A stretch of 64,000 bases of DNA from Nitratireductor sp. (GTDB taxonomy: Bacteria > Pseudomonadota > Alphaproteobacteria > Rhizobiales > Rhizobiaceae), in assembly GCA_020637805.1 (NCBI GenBank), contig JACKJU010000007.1, positions 62,001-126,000 of the forward strand. Reading direction: 5' to 3'. Of the stretch, positions 44,322 to 52,644 are shown piece after piece. Position 1 is the stretch's first letter, and the number at the start of each line of letters is the position of its first letter. Position numbers and translations under genes: made by a program. Under the pieces are notes generated by a model. The model saw only the letters and a list, made by a program, of their open reading frames with translations, was not told the DNA's origin and did not search any database.

Positions 44322-45233
44322 TCAGATGTGTCTGGCGAAGAGATTGCTGCACATCGTTCTCAACCAGCGGTTTGCCGGATCGTCATGGTAACGTGCATGC
44401 CAGTGCTGTCTGACAGTGAATTCGTCGATCGCAAACGGGCAGGCATGGACCGCGAGACCGGCGCTTCTTGCAAGCGACTCGCCAATGTTCCGCGGCAGGG
44501 TGGAAATGAGGTCGGAGCCTGTCAGCGTTGCCGCTATTCCAAGAAACCCCGGCAGCTTCAATCTCACGTCGCGGCTTACCTTCTGGCGCTCTATGGCGTC
44601 TTCAAGCAATGCCTGACCGGTTCCGCCGATGATGGCAACATGTTCGCCGCGTTCATAGGCGTCGCGGGTCATCCCATCCTTCATCTGGGGGTGGCCATTG
44701 CGAGTCAGGCATATCCAGTCCTGCAGGTAGAGAGCTTGCTGGTAGAAGCCGGTTTCAAGGCCGTGGACAAATCCGATCGCGATATCGGCATCGCCCGATT
44801 GCAGGCGCCGTGCGAGGGTGGAATCGATGCTGGTTGCCTCCAGTCGAACCGCCGGAGCGGTCATCCGCACATGGGCATAGAGCTGAGGCATCAGCGCAAT
44901 GTGGCTCGCGTCGGTCATGGCGATCCTGAAGGTACGGTCTTCGGTCGTCGGATCGAAAACACTGTTCCAACTGGACAGACGGTCAGCCCCCTGCAGCAAT
45001 TCGCGCACCGGCCAGATCAACTGGTCTGCAAGCGGTGTCGGCGCGAACCCGTTTGCCGTGCGCACGAAAAGATCGTCGCCGAAGTGCTTCCGCAAACCGG
45101 AGAGACCGATCGACACGGTGGGCTGGCTCAATTCGAGCGTTGCTGCTGCCCGCGTGACCGAGCCTGTCGAATAAACGGCTTCGAACAGCCTGAGCAGGCG
45201 GATTTCCAGTTCTTTCGGATTGCTATGCGTCAT
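44322..45233 (-). CDS. LysR-family transcriptional regulator
   Basis: A 303-residue LysR regulator. The N-terminal winged helix reads LRLFEAVYSTGSVTRAAATL and LSQPTVSIGLSGLRKHFGDD, resembling the NodD/LeuO-like branch; the co-inducer domain follows from about residue 90. The ATG at 45233 is chosen over a TTG four codons upstream. It is divergent from the PanE-VOC operon across 115 bases that carry an inverted repeat (45242-45258), the classic arrangement for a LysR protein that controls its neighbours and itself. The effector would be an intermediate of the adjacent pathway. Confidence 0.9.
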   Translation of the reverse strand: MTHSNPKELEIRLLRLFEAVYSTGSVTRAAATLELSQPTVSIGLSGLRKHFGDDLFVRTANGFAPTPLADQLIWPVRELLQGADRLSSWNSVFDPTTEDRTFRIAMTDASHIALMPQLYAHVRMTAPAVRLEATSIDSTLARRLQSGDADIAIGFVHGLETGFYQQALYLQDWICLTRNGHPQMKDGMTRDAYERGEHVAIIGGTGQALLEDAIERQKVSRDVRLKLPGFLGIAATLTGSDLISTLPRNIGESLARSAGLAVHACPFAIDEFTVRQHWHARYHDDPANRWLRTMCSNLFARHI

Positions 45234-45241
45234 TGCAAATT

Positions 45242-45258
45242 TCAATACCGACTATTGA
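45242..45258. promoter_or_regulatory. Inverted repeat in LysR / PanE-VOC divergent region
   Basis: TCAATA (45242-45247) and TATTGA (45253-45258) around CCGAC, eight bases upstream of the LysR start. The size fits a LysR-type operator, and the position would suit autoregulation and activation of the divergent operon. Confidence 0.45.
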
Positions 45259-45348
45259 GTTCATTGCATAGACAAATTCATGGGCCATTCCTAGGCTTGG
45301 GAGCCTTTCCAGTGAACTGATGCCGGAAAAGGCGCGGGAGGACATGAC

Positions 45349-46692
45349 TTGAAAATCTGCATACTTGGCGCGGGCTCGCTGGGTTCCGCGATTGGCGGTC
45401 ATCTTGCGCGAGCCGGCAACAATGTCGTGCTCATCAACCGGAACGCCGATTTCTGCGAGGCGGTCAACGCCGGCGGTCTGACCCTGGTCATTGACGGCAA
45501 GGAGGTGCCGGTCAGGTTGAAGGCAAGCCAGACAGCCGATGGCCTCGAACCGGTCGATCTTGTCATCGTGCTCGTGAAATCGAAGGATACGGCAAGCGCA
45601 ATGCGGTCCGCGACCCATCTTGTCGGACCTGAAACGGTTGTCATGTCATTGCAGAACGGATTGGGCCAGGAGGAAATACTGGCGGAGATCGCCGGTCGCG
45701 AACATGTCCTGGCCGGGAAGACCTATGTGGGCGGATTGATGCTCTCGCCCGGCAAGGTGGTGGCGGGGGCCGCGGGCAAGGAAACACTTGTCGGGGAAGT
45801 TGACGGACCGGTCACGCCCAGGGTGCAACGGATCGTAGACGCATTCAACGAGGCCGGGTTGCCCGCAGTGGCGCGCGACGACATGATGGCCGTGATCTGG
45901 GACAAGCTGTTCGTGAACGTCGCGACTGGTGCACTGGCCGCGGTGACGGGCCTCGACTATGGCAATCTCTACGACATCGATGAAATCCGCGAAACAGGCA
46001 TCGCCGCAGTTCGAGAAGCCATGCAGATCGCAGAAGCGCTCGGAATTCCGATAACCACAACGGATCCTGCGCAGGCGTGGCAGAAGGCTTCAGCCGGATT
46101 GCCCTTCGGCTTCAAGACATCGATGCTGCAGAGCCTGGAAAAGGGATCGGTCACGGAAGTCGATTTCATCAATGGCTCCGTGGTTCGCGCTGGTGAGGCC
46201 GCAGGCATCGCGACGCCCGTGAACCGCACGCTTGTCGCCATGGTCAAGGGGGTGGAACGCGCCCTCGATCCCAAACGCGCTACGGCAAGTGAGGCGCCGC
46301 ATCCAGTTGGCGCCACGCGCTCATATGTCGAGCACGTGGCGGTGAATGTGAGCGATATCGGCTGGCATCTGCGTTTCTTCCGGGAGGTACTCGGGATGAC
46401 GCTGACAATGACCGAAGGCGATGAAGGCAACCCCGCGCAGGCATGGACGCTTGGGGGAATGCAGCTGGTTTCACGGCCGGAGCACGAGGCGGCAGCAGGC
46501 ACGCTCAATCACATCGGTGTAGCGGTCTGCGATACCGCGGCTGCAATTGCAGCTGCGCGGCAGATGGGTGTGAAAAGCGATCCGCGCGGCGAACAGTGGC
46601 TCGCCCTGCCGGACGGGATCGTTGTCGAATTGTTGGAAGCAAGTCCAAGTAGGGTCGAAGGCGCGCTGAAGCTCGACCCCCGGGCGAAATGA
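45349..46692 (+). CDS. Ketopantoate reductase-like (PanE/ApbA) protein fused to a VOC/glyoxalase domain
   Basis: A 447-residue fusion. Residues 1 to about 305 are a PanE/ApbA-type NADP-dependent 2-oxoacid reductase: GAGSLGSAIGGHLARAG cofactor loop, LVKSKDTASAM, SLQNGLGQEE, and the catalytic lysine in VIWDKLFVNVATGALAAVTG. Residues from about 326 form a VOC domain (YVEHVAVNVSDIGWHLRFF), with likely metal ligands His329, His388 (LNHIGVAV) and Glu427 (VVELLEA). The start is a TTG with GGGAGGA upstream; an ATG five bases before it is out of frame and stops at once. First gene of a four-gene operon with MaoC, CoA-transferase and enoyl-CoA hydratase. It may make and then process one 2-hydroxy or 2-oxo acid; inference only. 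Confidence 0.88.
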   Translation: MKICILGAGSLGSAIGGHLARAGNNVVLINRNADFCEAVNAGGLTLVIDGKEVPVRLKASQTADGLEPVDLVIVLVKSKDTASAMRSATHLVGPETVVMSLQNGLGQEEILAEIAGREHVLAGKTYVGGLMLSPGKVVAGAAGKETLVGEVDGPVTPRVQRIVDAFNEAGLPAVARDDMMAVIWDKLFVNVATGALAAVTGLDYGNLYDIDEIRETGIAAVREAMQIAEALGIPITTTDPAQAWQKASAGLPFGFKTSMLQSLEKGSVTEVDFINGSVVRAGEAAGIATPVNRTLVAMVKGVERALDPKRATASEAPHPVGATRSYVEHVAVNVSDIGWHLRFFREVLGMTLTMTEGDEGNPAQAWTLGGMQLVSRPEHEAAAGTLNHIGVAVCDTAAAIAAARQMGVKSDPRGEQWLALPDGIVVELLEASPSRVEGALKLDPRAK

Positions 46693-46718
46693 ACAGGCAA
46701 GTGGAGGAGATATGCAGG

Positions 46719-47192
46719 ATGCAAGTGCGTGAATGTTACTACGATGACGTTGCCGTGGGCGATGAGGGCACCACACCTGAGGTGACCGTTACCAAGGAAA
46801 TGATCCTCGCTTATGCTGACGTTTCCGGAGACCATACGCCGGTCCATGTGGACGAGGAATATGCGAGGAATTCCCATTTCGGTGGCATCGTTGCCCACGG
46901 CCTTCTGGGCCTTGCGCTGGCGGACGGTCTCAAATGTCAGGGAACGTTGCGCTTTCCGCCCGGTGCCTCGCTTGGCTGGAATTGGGATTTCGCCAGGCCG
47001 ATCCATGTGGGAGACCGGCTGCACTGCAAGTACCGAGTCGGCTCCATGCGTCTGGTGAAAAAGCCTGGCTGGGGAATTGTGGTCCTGCCGTCGGAACTGA
47101 TCAACCAGAACGGCGAGGTCGTGCAGAAGGGCGAACACAAGCTGATGATCCTGCGCCGCCCGGAATTTCAGGAGAATGGCGCAAATGTCTGA
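46719..47192 (+). CDS. MaoC-type hot-dog hydratase/dehydratase
   Basis: A 157-residue single hot-dog domain of the MaoC/(R)-specific enoyl-CoA hydratase family. The hydratase motif is YADVSGDHTPVHVDEEYAR near residue 35, with Asp and His as catalytic acid-base pair, and GGIVAHGLLGLALADGL follows as the second typical block. It should add water to, or remove it from, an acyl-CoA with R stereochemistry. The ATG at 46719 sits nine bases after GGAGGAG; an ATG 10 codons earlier overlaps the previous stop. Its end overlaps the CoA-transferase start by eight bases. Confidence 0.9.
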   Translation: MQVRECYYDDVAVGDEGTTPEVTVTKEMILAYADVSGDHTPVHVDEEYARNSHFGGIVAHGLLGLALADGLKCQGTLRFPPGASLGWNWDFARPIHVGDRLHCKYRVGSMRLVKKPGWGIVVLPSELINQNGEVVQKGEHKLMILRRPEFQENGANV

Positions 47193-48438
47193 ACATGCCT
47201 CCAAGGGACGGCTGCCGCTTTCGGGCATCCGGGTCATCGATTACTCGCATTTTCTCGCCGGTCCGCACATGGCGCGCTCCCTTGCTGCTATGGGAGCAGA
47301 TGTCATCAAGGTAGAACGGCCCGCACTCGGCGATGCAGGCAGGCGCCACGCCCATTTCAAGGATGGCATCTCCGGCTATTTCTTGCAGCAGAACATGGGC
47401 AAGCGCGGCATCTGCATCAACATCAAAGACCCGCGCGGGCTGGAGATGATGCACCGGCTGGTGAAGTCCGCTGACGTGTTTCTCGAGAACTACCGCCCCG
47501 GTGCGTTGAAGAAACTCGGGCTCGGCTACGAGGATCTGTCGCGCCTCAATGAAGGCCTCGTTTATTGTTCGGTTTCGGCCTATGGCCACACGGGACCGGA
47601 CAGTTCCCGGCCGGGCTTCGGCCTGATTGCCGAAGCCAAATCCGGCGCAATGGCCCAGGTTGGTTTTCCCGGTGAAGCGCCGCCGCTGCTACGCATGCCG
47701 CTTGCCGACATGTATACCGGCACCCACGGCGTCGCGGCGATCTGTGCCGCGCTGCTTGGCCGCGTGACAACAGGCAGGGGGCAGCACATCGATCTCGCAC
47801 TGTATGACTGTGTAGTCTCCATGCATGACTATGCGGTGCAACAGTACTACCTCTCCGGCGGCAAGGTCATGCCGAAACCGACCGGAAACGACCAGCCGGA
47901 ATCCACGGTCTATGGCGTGTTTGGCACTGCAGATGGCCGTTATGTCGTGGTCGCCGCACAGGTCGATGAGGCCTGGCTGAGGCTCGCAAGGCTCATGGGT
48001 GGCGAAGAACTTGCCGCGGACACGCGGTTTCACGACCAGGAAAGCCGCAATGCCAACCGCGAAGCGGCCCTTGCCTTTGTGCGCGAATGGACGTCGGCGC
48101 GCACGGCAAGTCAGTGCATGGCGGAATTGGACGGGGCAGGGATTCCCGGAGCGCTGGTTCAGAACATCGAGGAAGTGATCAACGACCCGCAGATCATCGC
48201 TCGCAACATGATCGTCGAGCAGGAACATCCGCTCCTCGGTACGGTGAAGCTGCCGAACCTTCCATACAGGTTTTCGGACTGCGACACGACGCCGTCGATG
48301 CCGGCCCCGCTTCTGGGCCAGCACAATCGCGAAGTCGCGCGGGAGCTGGGCTTCGATCCCGAGGAGATCGAAAGAATGAATGCAGAAGGCGTTCTCCACG
48401 AGGAGGCAGCTCTCGAACGGGTGCGCAAGGCTTCCTGA
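47185..48438 (+). CDS. Class III CoA-transferase (CaiB/BaiF family)
   Basis: A 417-residue family III CoA-transferase, which moves CoA between carboxylic acids through an aspartyl-CoA anhydride. The catalytic aspartate is in LRMPLADMYTGTHG near residue 170; GIRVIDYSHFLAGPHMARSL, ADVIKVERP and CINIKDPRG are the N-terminal family blocks. The ATG at 47185 is ten bases after GGAG; the ATG at 47176 is one base after it and thus unlikely. It sits between the MaoC and enoyl-CoA hydratase genes and probably activates the pathway acid with CoA taken from another thioester. Confidence 0.92.
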   Translation: MSEHASKGRLPLSGIRVIDYSHFLAGPHMARSLAAMGADVIKVERPALGDAGRRHAHFKDGISGYFLQQNMGKRGICINIKDPRGLEMMHRLVKSADVFLENYRPGALKKLGLGYEDLSRLNEGLVYCSVSAYGHTGPDSSRPGFGLIAEAKSGAMAQVGFPGEAPPLLRMPLADMYTGTHGVAAICAALLGRVTTGRGQHIDLALYDCVVSMHDYAVQQYYLSGGKVMPKPTGNDQPESTVYGVFGTADGRYVVVAAQVDEAWLRLARLMGGEELAADTRFHDQESRNANREAALAFVREWTSARTASQCMAELDGAGIPGALVQNIEEVINDPQIIARNMIVEQEHPLLGTVKLPNLPYRFSDCDTTPSMPAPLLGQHNREVARELGFDPEEIERMNAEGVLHEEAALERVRKAS

Positions 48439-48475
48439 CAAGGCGCATTGATCTGCAAAGACTGGAGGTTGACCG

Positions 48476-49246
48476 ATGGGTGAAATCGAGATTGCCAGAA
48501 ACGGACAGACACTGGAGATCGTCATTGATCGCCCCACTGTTCGAAATGCACTTGATTCCGCGTGCCATTTCCGGCTGGCGGAGATCTTCGATGAATTCGA
48601 CCGGGACGAAAGCCTGCGCGTCGCCATCATCACCGGGGCCGGCGAAAAGGCGTTCTGCGTCGGCTCGGATCTCAAGGCCCGCATGGAGCCGGGCGGGCAG
48701 GACTACCCTCCCACCGGATTTGCCGGACTGTGCGAACGGTTCGATCTCTACAAGCCGGTGATCGCGGCAGTAAATGGCGACTGCATTGGCGGTGGTCTGG
48801 AAGTCGTGCTCGCCTGCGATCTGGCAGTGGCCTCGGCTCAGGCAAGGTTCGGCTTTCCCGAGCCGCGCGTTGGGTTGCTTGCCGCCGGCGGCCTGCACCG
48901 TCTTTCAAGGCAACTGCCTGCAAAACATGCAATGGATATCGTTCTGAGGGCAAAATTGTTCCAGGCGCGCGAGGCGCTCGATTACGCCCTGATCAACCGT
49001 GTGGTGGACAGTCCTGACGATGCGTTGACCGCTGCGCGTGAAATGGCAGCCGACATCATCGAATGCGCGCCGCTTGCAATCCTGGCCACGAAGGAGATGA
49101 TTTCAAGGGGATTGGATGAAGCATCCCTTCGCGATGCATTTTCCGCTCACTACCCGGCCTATGAAAGGATGCTGGCGAGCGAGGATGCAGTCGAGGGTTC
49201 GATGGCATTCAAGGAGAAGCGGAAGCCTGTCTGGAAAGGTAACTGA
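48476..49246 (+). CDS. Enoyl-CoA hydratase/isomerase family protein
   Basis: A 256-residue crotonase. The oxyanion-hole segments are EKAFCVGSDLKARM and VNGDCIGGGLEVVLACDLAVAS, and QARFGFPEPRVGLLAAGG follows with the family's usual position for the first catalytic glutamate (PEPRVG). The second glutamate position has LLAAGGLHRL, so hydration may depend on one Glu or the enzyme may be an isomerase. GGAGG lies seven bases before the ATG. It is the last gene of the PanE-VOC operon and is convergent with the alpha/beta hydrolase gene. Confidence 0.9.
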   Translation: MGEIEIARNGQTLEIVIDRPTVRNALDSACHFRLAEIFDEFDRDESLRVAIITGAGEKAFCVGSDLKARMEPGGQDYPPTGFAGLCERFDLYKPVIAAVNGDCIGGGLEVVLACDLAVASAQARFGFPEPRVGLLAAGGLHRLSRQLPAKHAMDIVLRAKLFQAREALDYALINRVVDSPDDALTAAREMAADIIECAPLAILATKEMISRGLDEASLRDAFSAHYPAYERMLASEDAVEGSMAFKEKRKPVWKGN

Positions 49247-49293
49247 TGGGCTTCTCTCTCGGCCATGCACGGTTTGGCGGCGAAGTCTGCCGG

Positions 49294-50136
49294 TCAGGCG
49301 GTGAAGAAATCGCTTAGAAACATGGCAGTGGCTTCAGGCGCTTCGTGTTGAACCCAGTGGCCCTTGCCCTTCTGGATCAGTATCTCGGTTTCAGGATAGA
49401 TGCCGCGAAGCACATTTTCGACATCCCGATGCATGCCCGCGAGATAGGGGTCCTGATCGCCCCAGGTGGCGGCAAGTGCCTCTACCGGCATTGTTTGCAA
49501 CGCATCTTCAAGGGCGGACGAACGGGAAAGACGGAAGCCCCTCACACGGGTTCGTCTGACATTGGCATCCTGCAGCCGGATGGTGTGTTCGTCGATATTG
49601 CCTTTTCTGGAAAGCATTGTGAGCGAGAGATTGTTTGCGTGGATCTTGTATCGCTCCAGCGGCTCCAGCCCGGGCGGCAGACTGCGTCCCCCGGTAATGC
49701 GGCCCATTTCGACACCAAGCCCCGCCGGTCCGATGAGCGCCAGCCGCCGGGGGATGGGATACTCGGCCTTGGAGCGCAGGTTGCGGCAAAGCAGTCCCGA
49801 AACCACGGAACCGAAGGAGAATCCCACCACGTCAATACTGGAAGTACCAACCTGTTGGCGAAGCCCGTCTGCAAGCGCATCCGGTATCGAGCAGGCGAGA
49901 TCGTCCGAAACTGGCATGTCAGAATCGCCGTAGCCCGGCATGTCGGGACAGATCACGGAGAACTGCGCTTCAAGGTGAGGAATGATTTGTTTGAAGTGGT
50001 TCCACGAGCCGAACCCGCCGTGCAGACACACTAGCGGCGAGCCTGTTCCCCATCTGCGCCAAACCACCTTGCGCTCGCGAAAGCGGGTTTCGACAGTCTG
50101 CGCACTTTCAGCGATGTCGTTAAAGGAGGGGCGCAT
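49294..50136 (-). CDS. Alpha/beta hydrolase
   Basis: A 280-residue alpha/beta-hydrolase-fold protein. The oxyanion-hole block is LVCLHGGFGSWNHFK, the nucleophile elbow DVVGFSFGSVVSG (Ser in GFSFG), and the acid and base are probably in ATWGDQDPYLAGM and QKGKGHWVQHE (His). It could be an esterase, thioesterase or a C-C bond hydrolase of the MhpC type. It is the last gene of the SDR-monooxygenase-MaoC-hydrolase operon. There is a weak ribosome site before the ATG, 19 bases after the MaoC stop. Substrate unknown. Confidence 0.87.
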   Translation of the reverse strand: MRPSFNDIAESAQTVETRFRERKVVWRRWGTGSPLVCLHGGFGSWNHFKQIIPHLEAQFSVICPDMPGYGDSDMPVSDDLACSIPDALADGLRQQVGTSSIDVVGFSFGSVVSGLLCRNLRSKAEYPIPRRLALIGPAGLGVEMGRITGGRSLPPGLEPLERYKIHANNLSLTMLSRKGNIDEHTIRLQDANVRRTRVRGFRLSRSSALEDALQTMPVEALAATWGDQDPYLAGMHRDVENVLRGIYPETEILIQKGKGHWVQHEAPEATAMFLSDFFTA

Positions 50137-50155
50137 TCAGGAAAAGTGACCGGCT

Positions 50156-50545
50156 TCAATTCGCCGGGCCAAGCAGAACCCGTGCATTCCCCGCGAACAC
50201 GTTTCTCTCTCCCACCGTGCCCGAGATCTCAACGCTGGCTTCGCGGCCGTTGACCGCTTCCACCGTACCGGTCATCTCCACCACGTCTCCTGGACGGACC
50301 GGAGAAAGAAACCTTCCTCCGATCTCCAGAATGGTTGCATCCTTGGGCAACCAGTCGGTGATACACCGGCCAGCGAACCCCATGGTCAGCATGCCGTGGG
50401 CGATAACCCCGCCCAGGCCCGCGCTCTCGGCATGGCGCAGGTCGTAATGGATGGGGTTGTAGTCGCCCGAGGCACCCGCATACATCACCAGTTGCCGTGT
50501 CGTTACCGGTTCCGTGCGAAGACGGAATGTTTCACCTGCCACCAT
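50156..50545 (-). CDS. MaoC-like hot-dog hydratase
   Basis: A 129-residue single hot-dog domain. The hydratase signature is YAGASGDYNPIHYDLRHAE (the family motif with Asp and His catalytic residues), followed by GGVIAHGMLTMGFAGR. It is shorter than the MaoC encoded at 46719 and close to the (R)-specific enoyl-CoA hydratases, PhaJ type. It follows the monooxygenase-like gene by 12 bases in the same operon. Two more MaoC-type genes are in the region, so different intermediates are probably hydrated. Confidence 0.88.
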   Translation of the reverse strand: MVAGETFRLRTEPVTTRQLVMYAGASGDYNPIHYDLRHAESAGLGGVIAHGMLTMGFAGRCITDWLPKDATILEIGGRFLSPVRPGDVVEMTGTVEAVNGREASVEISGTVGERNVFAGNARVLLGPAN

Positions 50546-50557
50546 GGGATTGGCCTT

Positions 50558-51763
50558 CTAGCGCTGCAATGTGGAGTCGAACTCCTGTGCAAGCTCCGAC
50601 TGGCCGATGATCTGTGCTGTTCTGTCATGACCGGCATGCAAGACATGCGTTTCGAGGTCGCGAATGTACCGGCTGAGCGGGAATTCGTCGAACAGGGCGG
50701 TCGAACCGGCTGCATGGATGATCTTGTGCGAGAGTTCGAACGCCACGTTGGCGGCCATGCTCTTGGCGCTCATCGCCAGCAACTCTGCCTCTACAATCGG
50801 CTTTTCATGGTAGGCGCGAATGGCGTCATGGAAAACCGACTGGGCGCAGTCGAGGGCAATCTTCATTTCGCCCGTGCGCATCTGGATCATCTCGACGCCG
50901 CCCTTGCCGCGCGAGGCCACATACTGGCGGTACCAGTTGTACATTCCCTCGGTGGTGCCCAGATAGTTTGCTGCGAAGCCGAGATGGAACTTGCCCTGCC
51001 AGCGCTTGCGCGGGTAATCGCCCGGCGCGCCGAGGATATTTTCATCCGGCACGAATACGTCGTTCAGCGTGATGACCGGGCTGTCGGCGCAGCGCATGCC
51101 GGAAGGACGGTACCAGCCCGTGTCGATCGAGACGCCTTCCATGTCCGGTTCGATGATGATCATCAGGTGGTTGTCGAGGAAGTTCTCGACGCCCTCGAGT
51201 GCCGCGAAAATGATTGCGAAGCCGAGGTCGCTGCCGTTCGTGGCATAGTTCTTTTCGCCGCGCACGATGTATCCGCCGTCTACCTTTCTGGCAGTGGTGT
51301 TCATCATGTACATGTGCTTGCGCTTGGCTTCGGAACCGACGAACGATCCGAGGAACGGACGCTCGAACATCGGCTTGAGATAACGCTCCTTCTGGTCTTC
51401 GGTACCAAGCGCTTCCACCGCCCAGGCGGTATGGTTGGTGACCTGGTAGCAGTGAGCGGTGCCGCTGCAGCCGCGGGCAATCATTCTCAGTCCCTGCAGA
51501 AAGGTCGACGGGTCGTCGGAATCGACATTGCTGCCCTTGCCGCCCAGTTCCTTCGAGAGAGTGGCGGTGAGCCAACCCGCTTCGTGCAGTTCCTGAATGT
51601 TTTCGGATGGCATGACGCTCTTGGCGTCGTAGTCACGGCCGCGCGGACGGAAGTTCTCGATGGCCATCTTTTCCAGATCGCGCATTTCCTGCGAGTTGAG
51701 TGCATCCTCGGGATCGACGAAATCAGCCGACGGCGTCTTTTCAAATTTCATGTTTACAGTCAT
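50558..51763 (-). CDS. Acyl-CoA dehydrogenase-fold flavin monooxygenase-like protein
   Basis: A 401-residue protein with the acyl-CoA dehydrogenase fold (N-terminal helices, a central beta domain with FVGSEAKRKHMYMMN and GEKNYATNGSDLGFAI, and C-terminal helices). The catalytic glutamate of dehydrogenases is absent at both known positions: the C-terminal loop reads RYIRDLETHVLHAGHDRT, where a dehydrogenase has an EGT motif, and helix G has no Glu. The Arg-Asp-His-His-Asp pattern resembles DszC- and HsaA-type group D flavin monooxygenases. I infer a reduced-flavin-dependent hydroxylase. The start at 51763 follows GGAGATAAAG. No dedicated flavin reductase is adjacent, but a RibBX gene is near. 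Confidence 0.8.
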   Translation of the reverse strand: MTVNMKFEKTPSADFVDPEDALNSQEMRDLEKMAIENFRPRGRDYDAKSVMPSENIQELHEAGWLTATLSKELGGKGSNVDSDDPSTFLQGLRMIARGCSGTAHCYQVTNHTAWAVEALGTEDQKERYLKPMFERPFLGSFVGSEAKRKHMYMMNTTARKVDGGYIVRGEKNYATNGSDLGFAIIFAALEGVENFLDNHLMIIIEPDMEGVSIDTGWYRPSGMRCADSPVITLNDVFVPDENILGAPGDYPRKRWQGKFHLGFAANYLGTTEGMYNWYRQYVASRGKGGVEMIQMRTGEMKIALDCAQSVFHDAIRAYHEKPIVEAELLAMSAKSMAANVAFELSHKIIHAAGSTALFDEFPLSRYIRDLETHVLHAGHDRTAQIIGQSELAQEFDSTLQR

Positions 51764-51767
51764 GTCT

Positions 51768-52541
51768 TTATCTCCGTGTTTCTGGACCACCGCTCAGGTA
51801 GATGATCTGGCCGTTGACGTAGGAAGCCTCGTCGTCGCAGAGGAAGCTGGCGAGATTCGCCACGTCTTCCGGCACGCCGACGCGGCGAATGGCGATGTTT
51901 TCGGCGCGCTTTGCCTTGTATTCTTCGGGGGTGAAGCCAAGCCGTTCCGCAGTGGCACGGGTCATCTCGGTGTCGATGAATCCCGGAGCAATGCAGTTTA
52001 CATTGATGTTGAAGCGGCCCAGTTCGAGCGCGAGCGTGCGCGTGAATCCCTGCAAGCCGGCCTTGGCCGTGGAGTAATTCAGCTGGCCGCGATTACCCAG
52101 CGAGGAAGTCGACGAGATGTTGACGATTTTTCCGTATTTGTTGGCCACCATGTAGCGCTGCGCGACTGAGGTGCACAGGAATGTGCCCTTCAGGTGAACG
52201 CTCATCACCAGGTCCCAGTCCTCGTCCGGCATCTTGTGAATGAGATTGTCCCGGGTGACGCCAGCATTGTTCACCAGAATGTCGATAGAGCCATATCGGG
52301 CGTTTCCCGCCTCCATGGCCGCCTCTACAGAATCCCGGTTGGCCACATCGCAGCCGATACCGAGCGCATCGCTGCCCGAGGCTTCCGCTATTTCTTCTGC
52401 GGTCTCAGCCACTGCGTCCCGGTCGAGATCCAGAATGATGATCTTCGCGCCATTCCTGGCAAAACGCTCTGCGATCGCTCGTCCGATGCCCCGCGCGCCT
52501 CCGCTTATGACAGCGGTGCGCCCCAACATGCTGGAAGCCAT
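51768..52541 (-). CDS. Short-chain dehydrogenase (FabG-like)
   Basis: A 257-residue classical SDR close to 3-oxoacyl reductases. Cofactor loop AVISGGARGIGRAIAERFA, Asp in IILDLDRDAV favouring NAD, NNAGVTRDNLIHKM after strand 4, and the catalytic set ISSTSSLGNRGQLNYSTAKA. The tail VNGQIIYLSGGPETRR differs from FabG proper. First gene of the four-gene operon with the monooxygenase-like, MaoC and hydrolase genes; GGGGAGGAG precedes the ATG. It could oxidise a hydroxyacyl-CoA or alcohol. The promoter region carries a GTATCA direct repeat. Confidence 0.9.
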   Translation of the reverse strand: MASSMLGRTAVISGGARGIGRAIAERFARNGAKIIILDLDRDAVAETAEEIAEASGSDALGIGCDVANRDSVEAAMEAGNARYGSIDILVNNAGVTRDNLIHKMPDEDWDLVMSVHLKGTFLCTSVAQRYMVANKYGKIVNISSTSSLGNRGQLNYSTAKAGLQGFTRTLALELGRFNINVNCIAPGFIDTEMTRATAERLGFTPEEYKAKRAENIAIRRVGVPEDVANLASFLCDDEASYVNGQIIYLSGGPETRR

Positions 52542-52623
52542 ACTCCTCCCCTTCCTTTCATCGCCGGCAAGCCTCCCGCCTGCCGGAATATGCGAAGTAT
52601 CTATAGCATAATTGTTCGAAATT

Positions 52624-52644
52624 GTATCACTTTTTTTGGTATCA
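52624..52644. promoter_or_regulatory. GTATCA direct repeat upstream of the SDR operon
   Basis: GTATCA at 52624-52629 and again at 52639-52644, 15 bases apart, around a T-run, between the SDR start and the end of the ribB-like gene. On the minus strand the copies read TGATACC and TGATACA, similar to sites used by MocR/GabR regulators; a MocR gene lies at 57258. Confidence 0.4.

Noticed and set aside
50396..51805. Open frame of 469 codons on the plus strand across the MaoC and monooxygenase-like genes
   Set aside because: Antisense to genes with clear motifs and good start sites; the translation is rich in Arg, His and Val without a fold signature.
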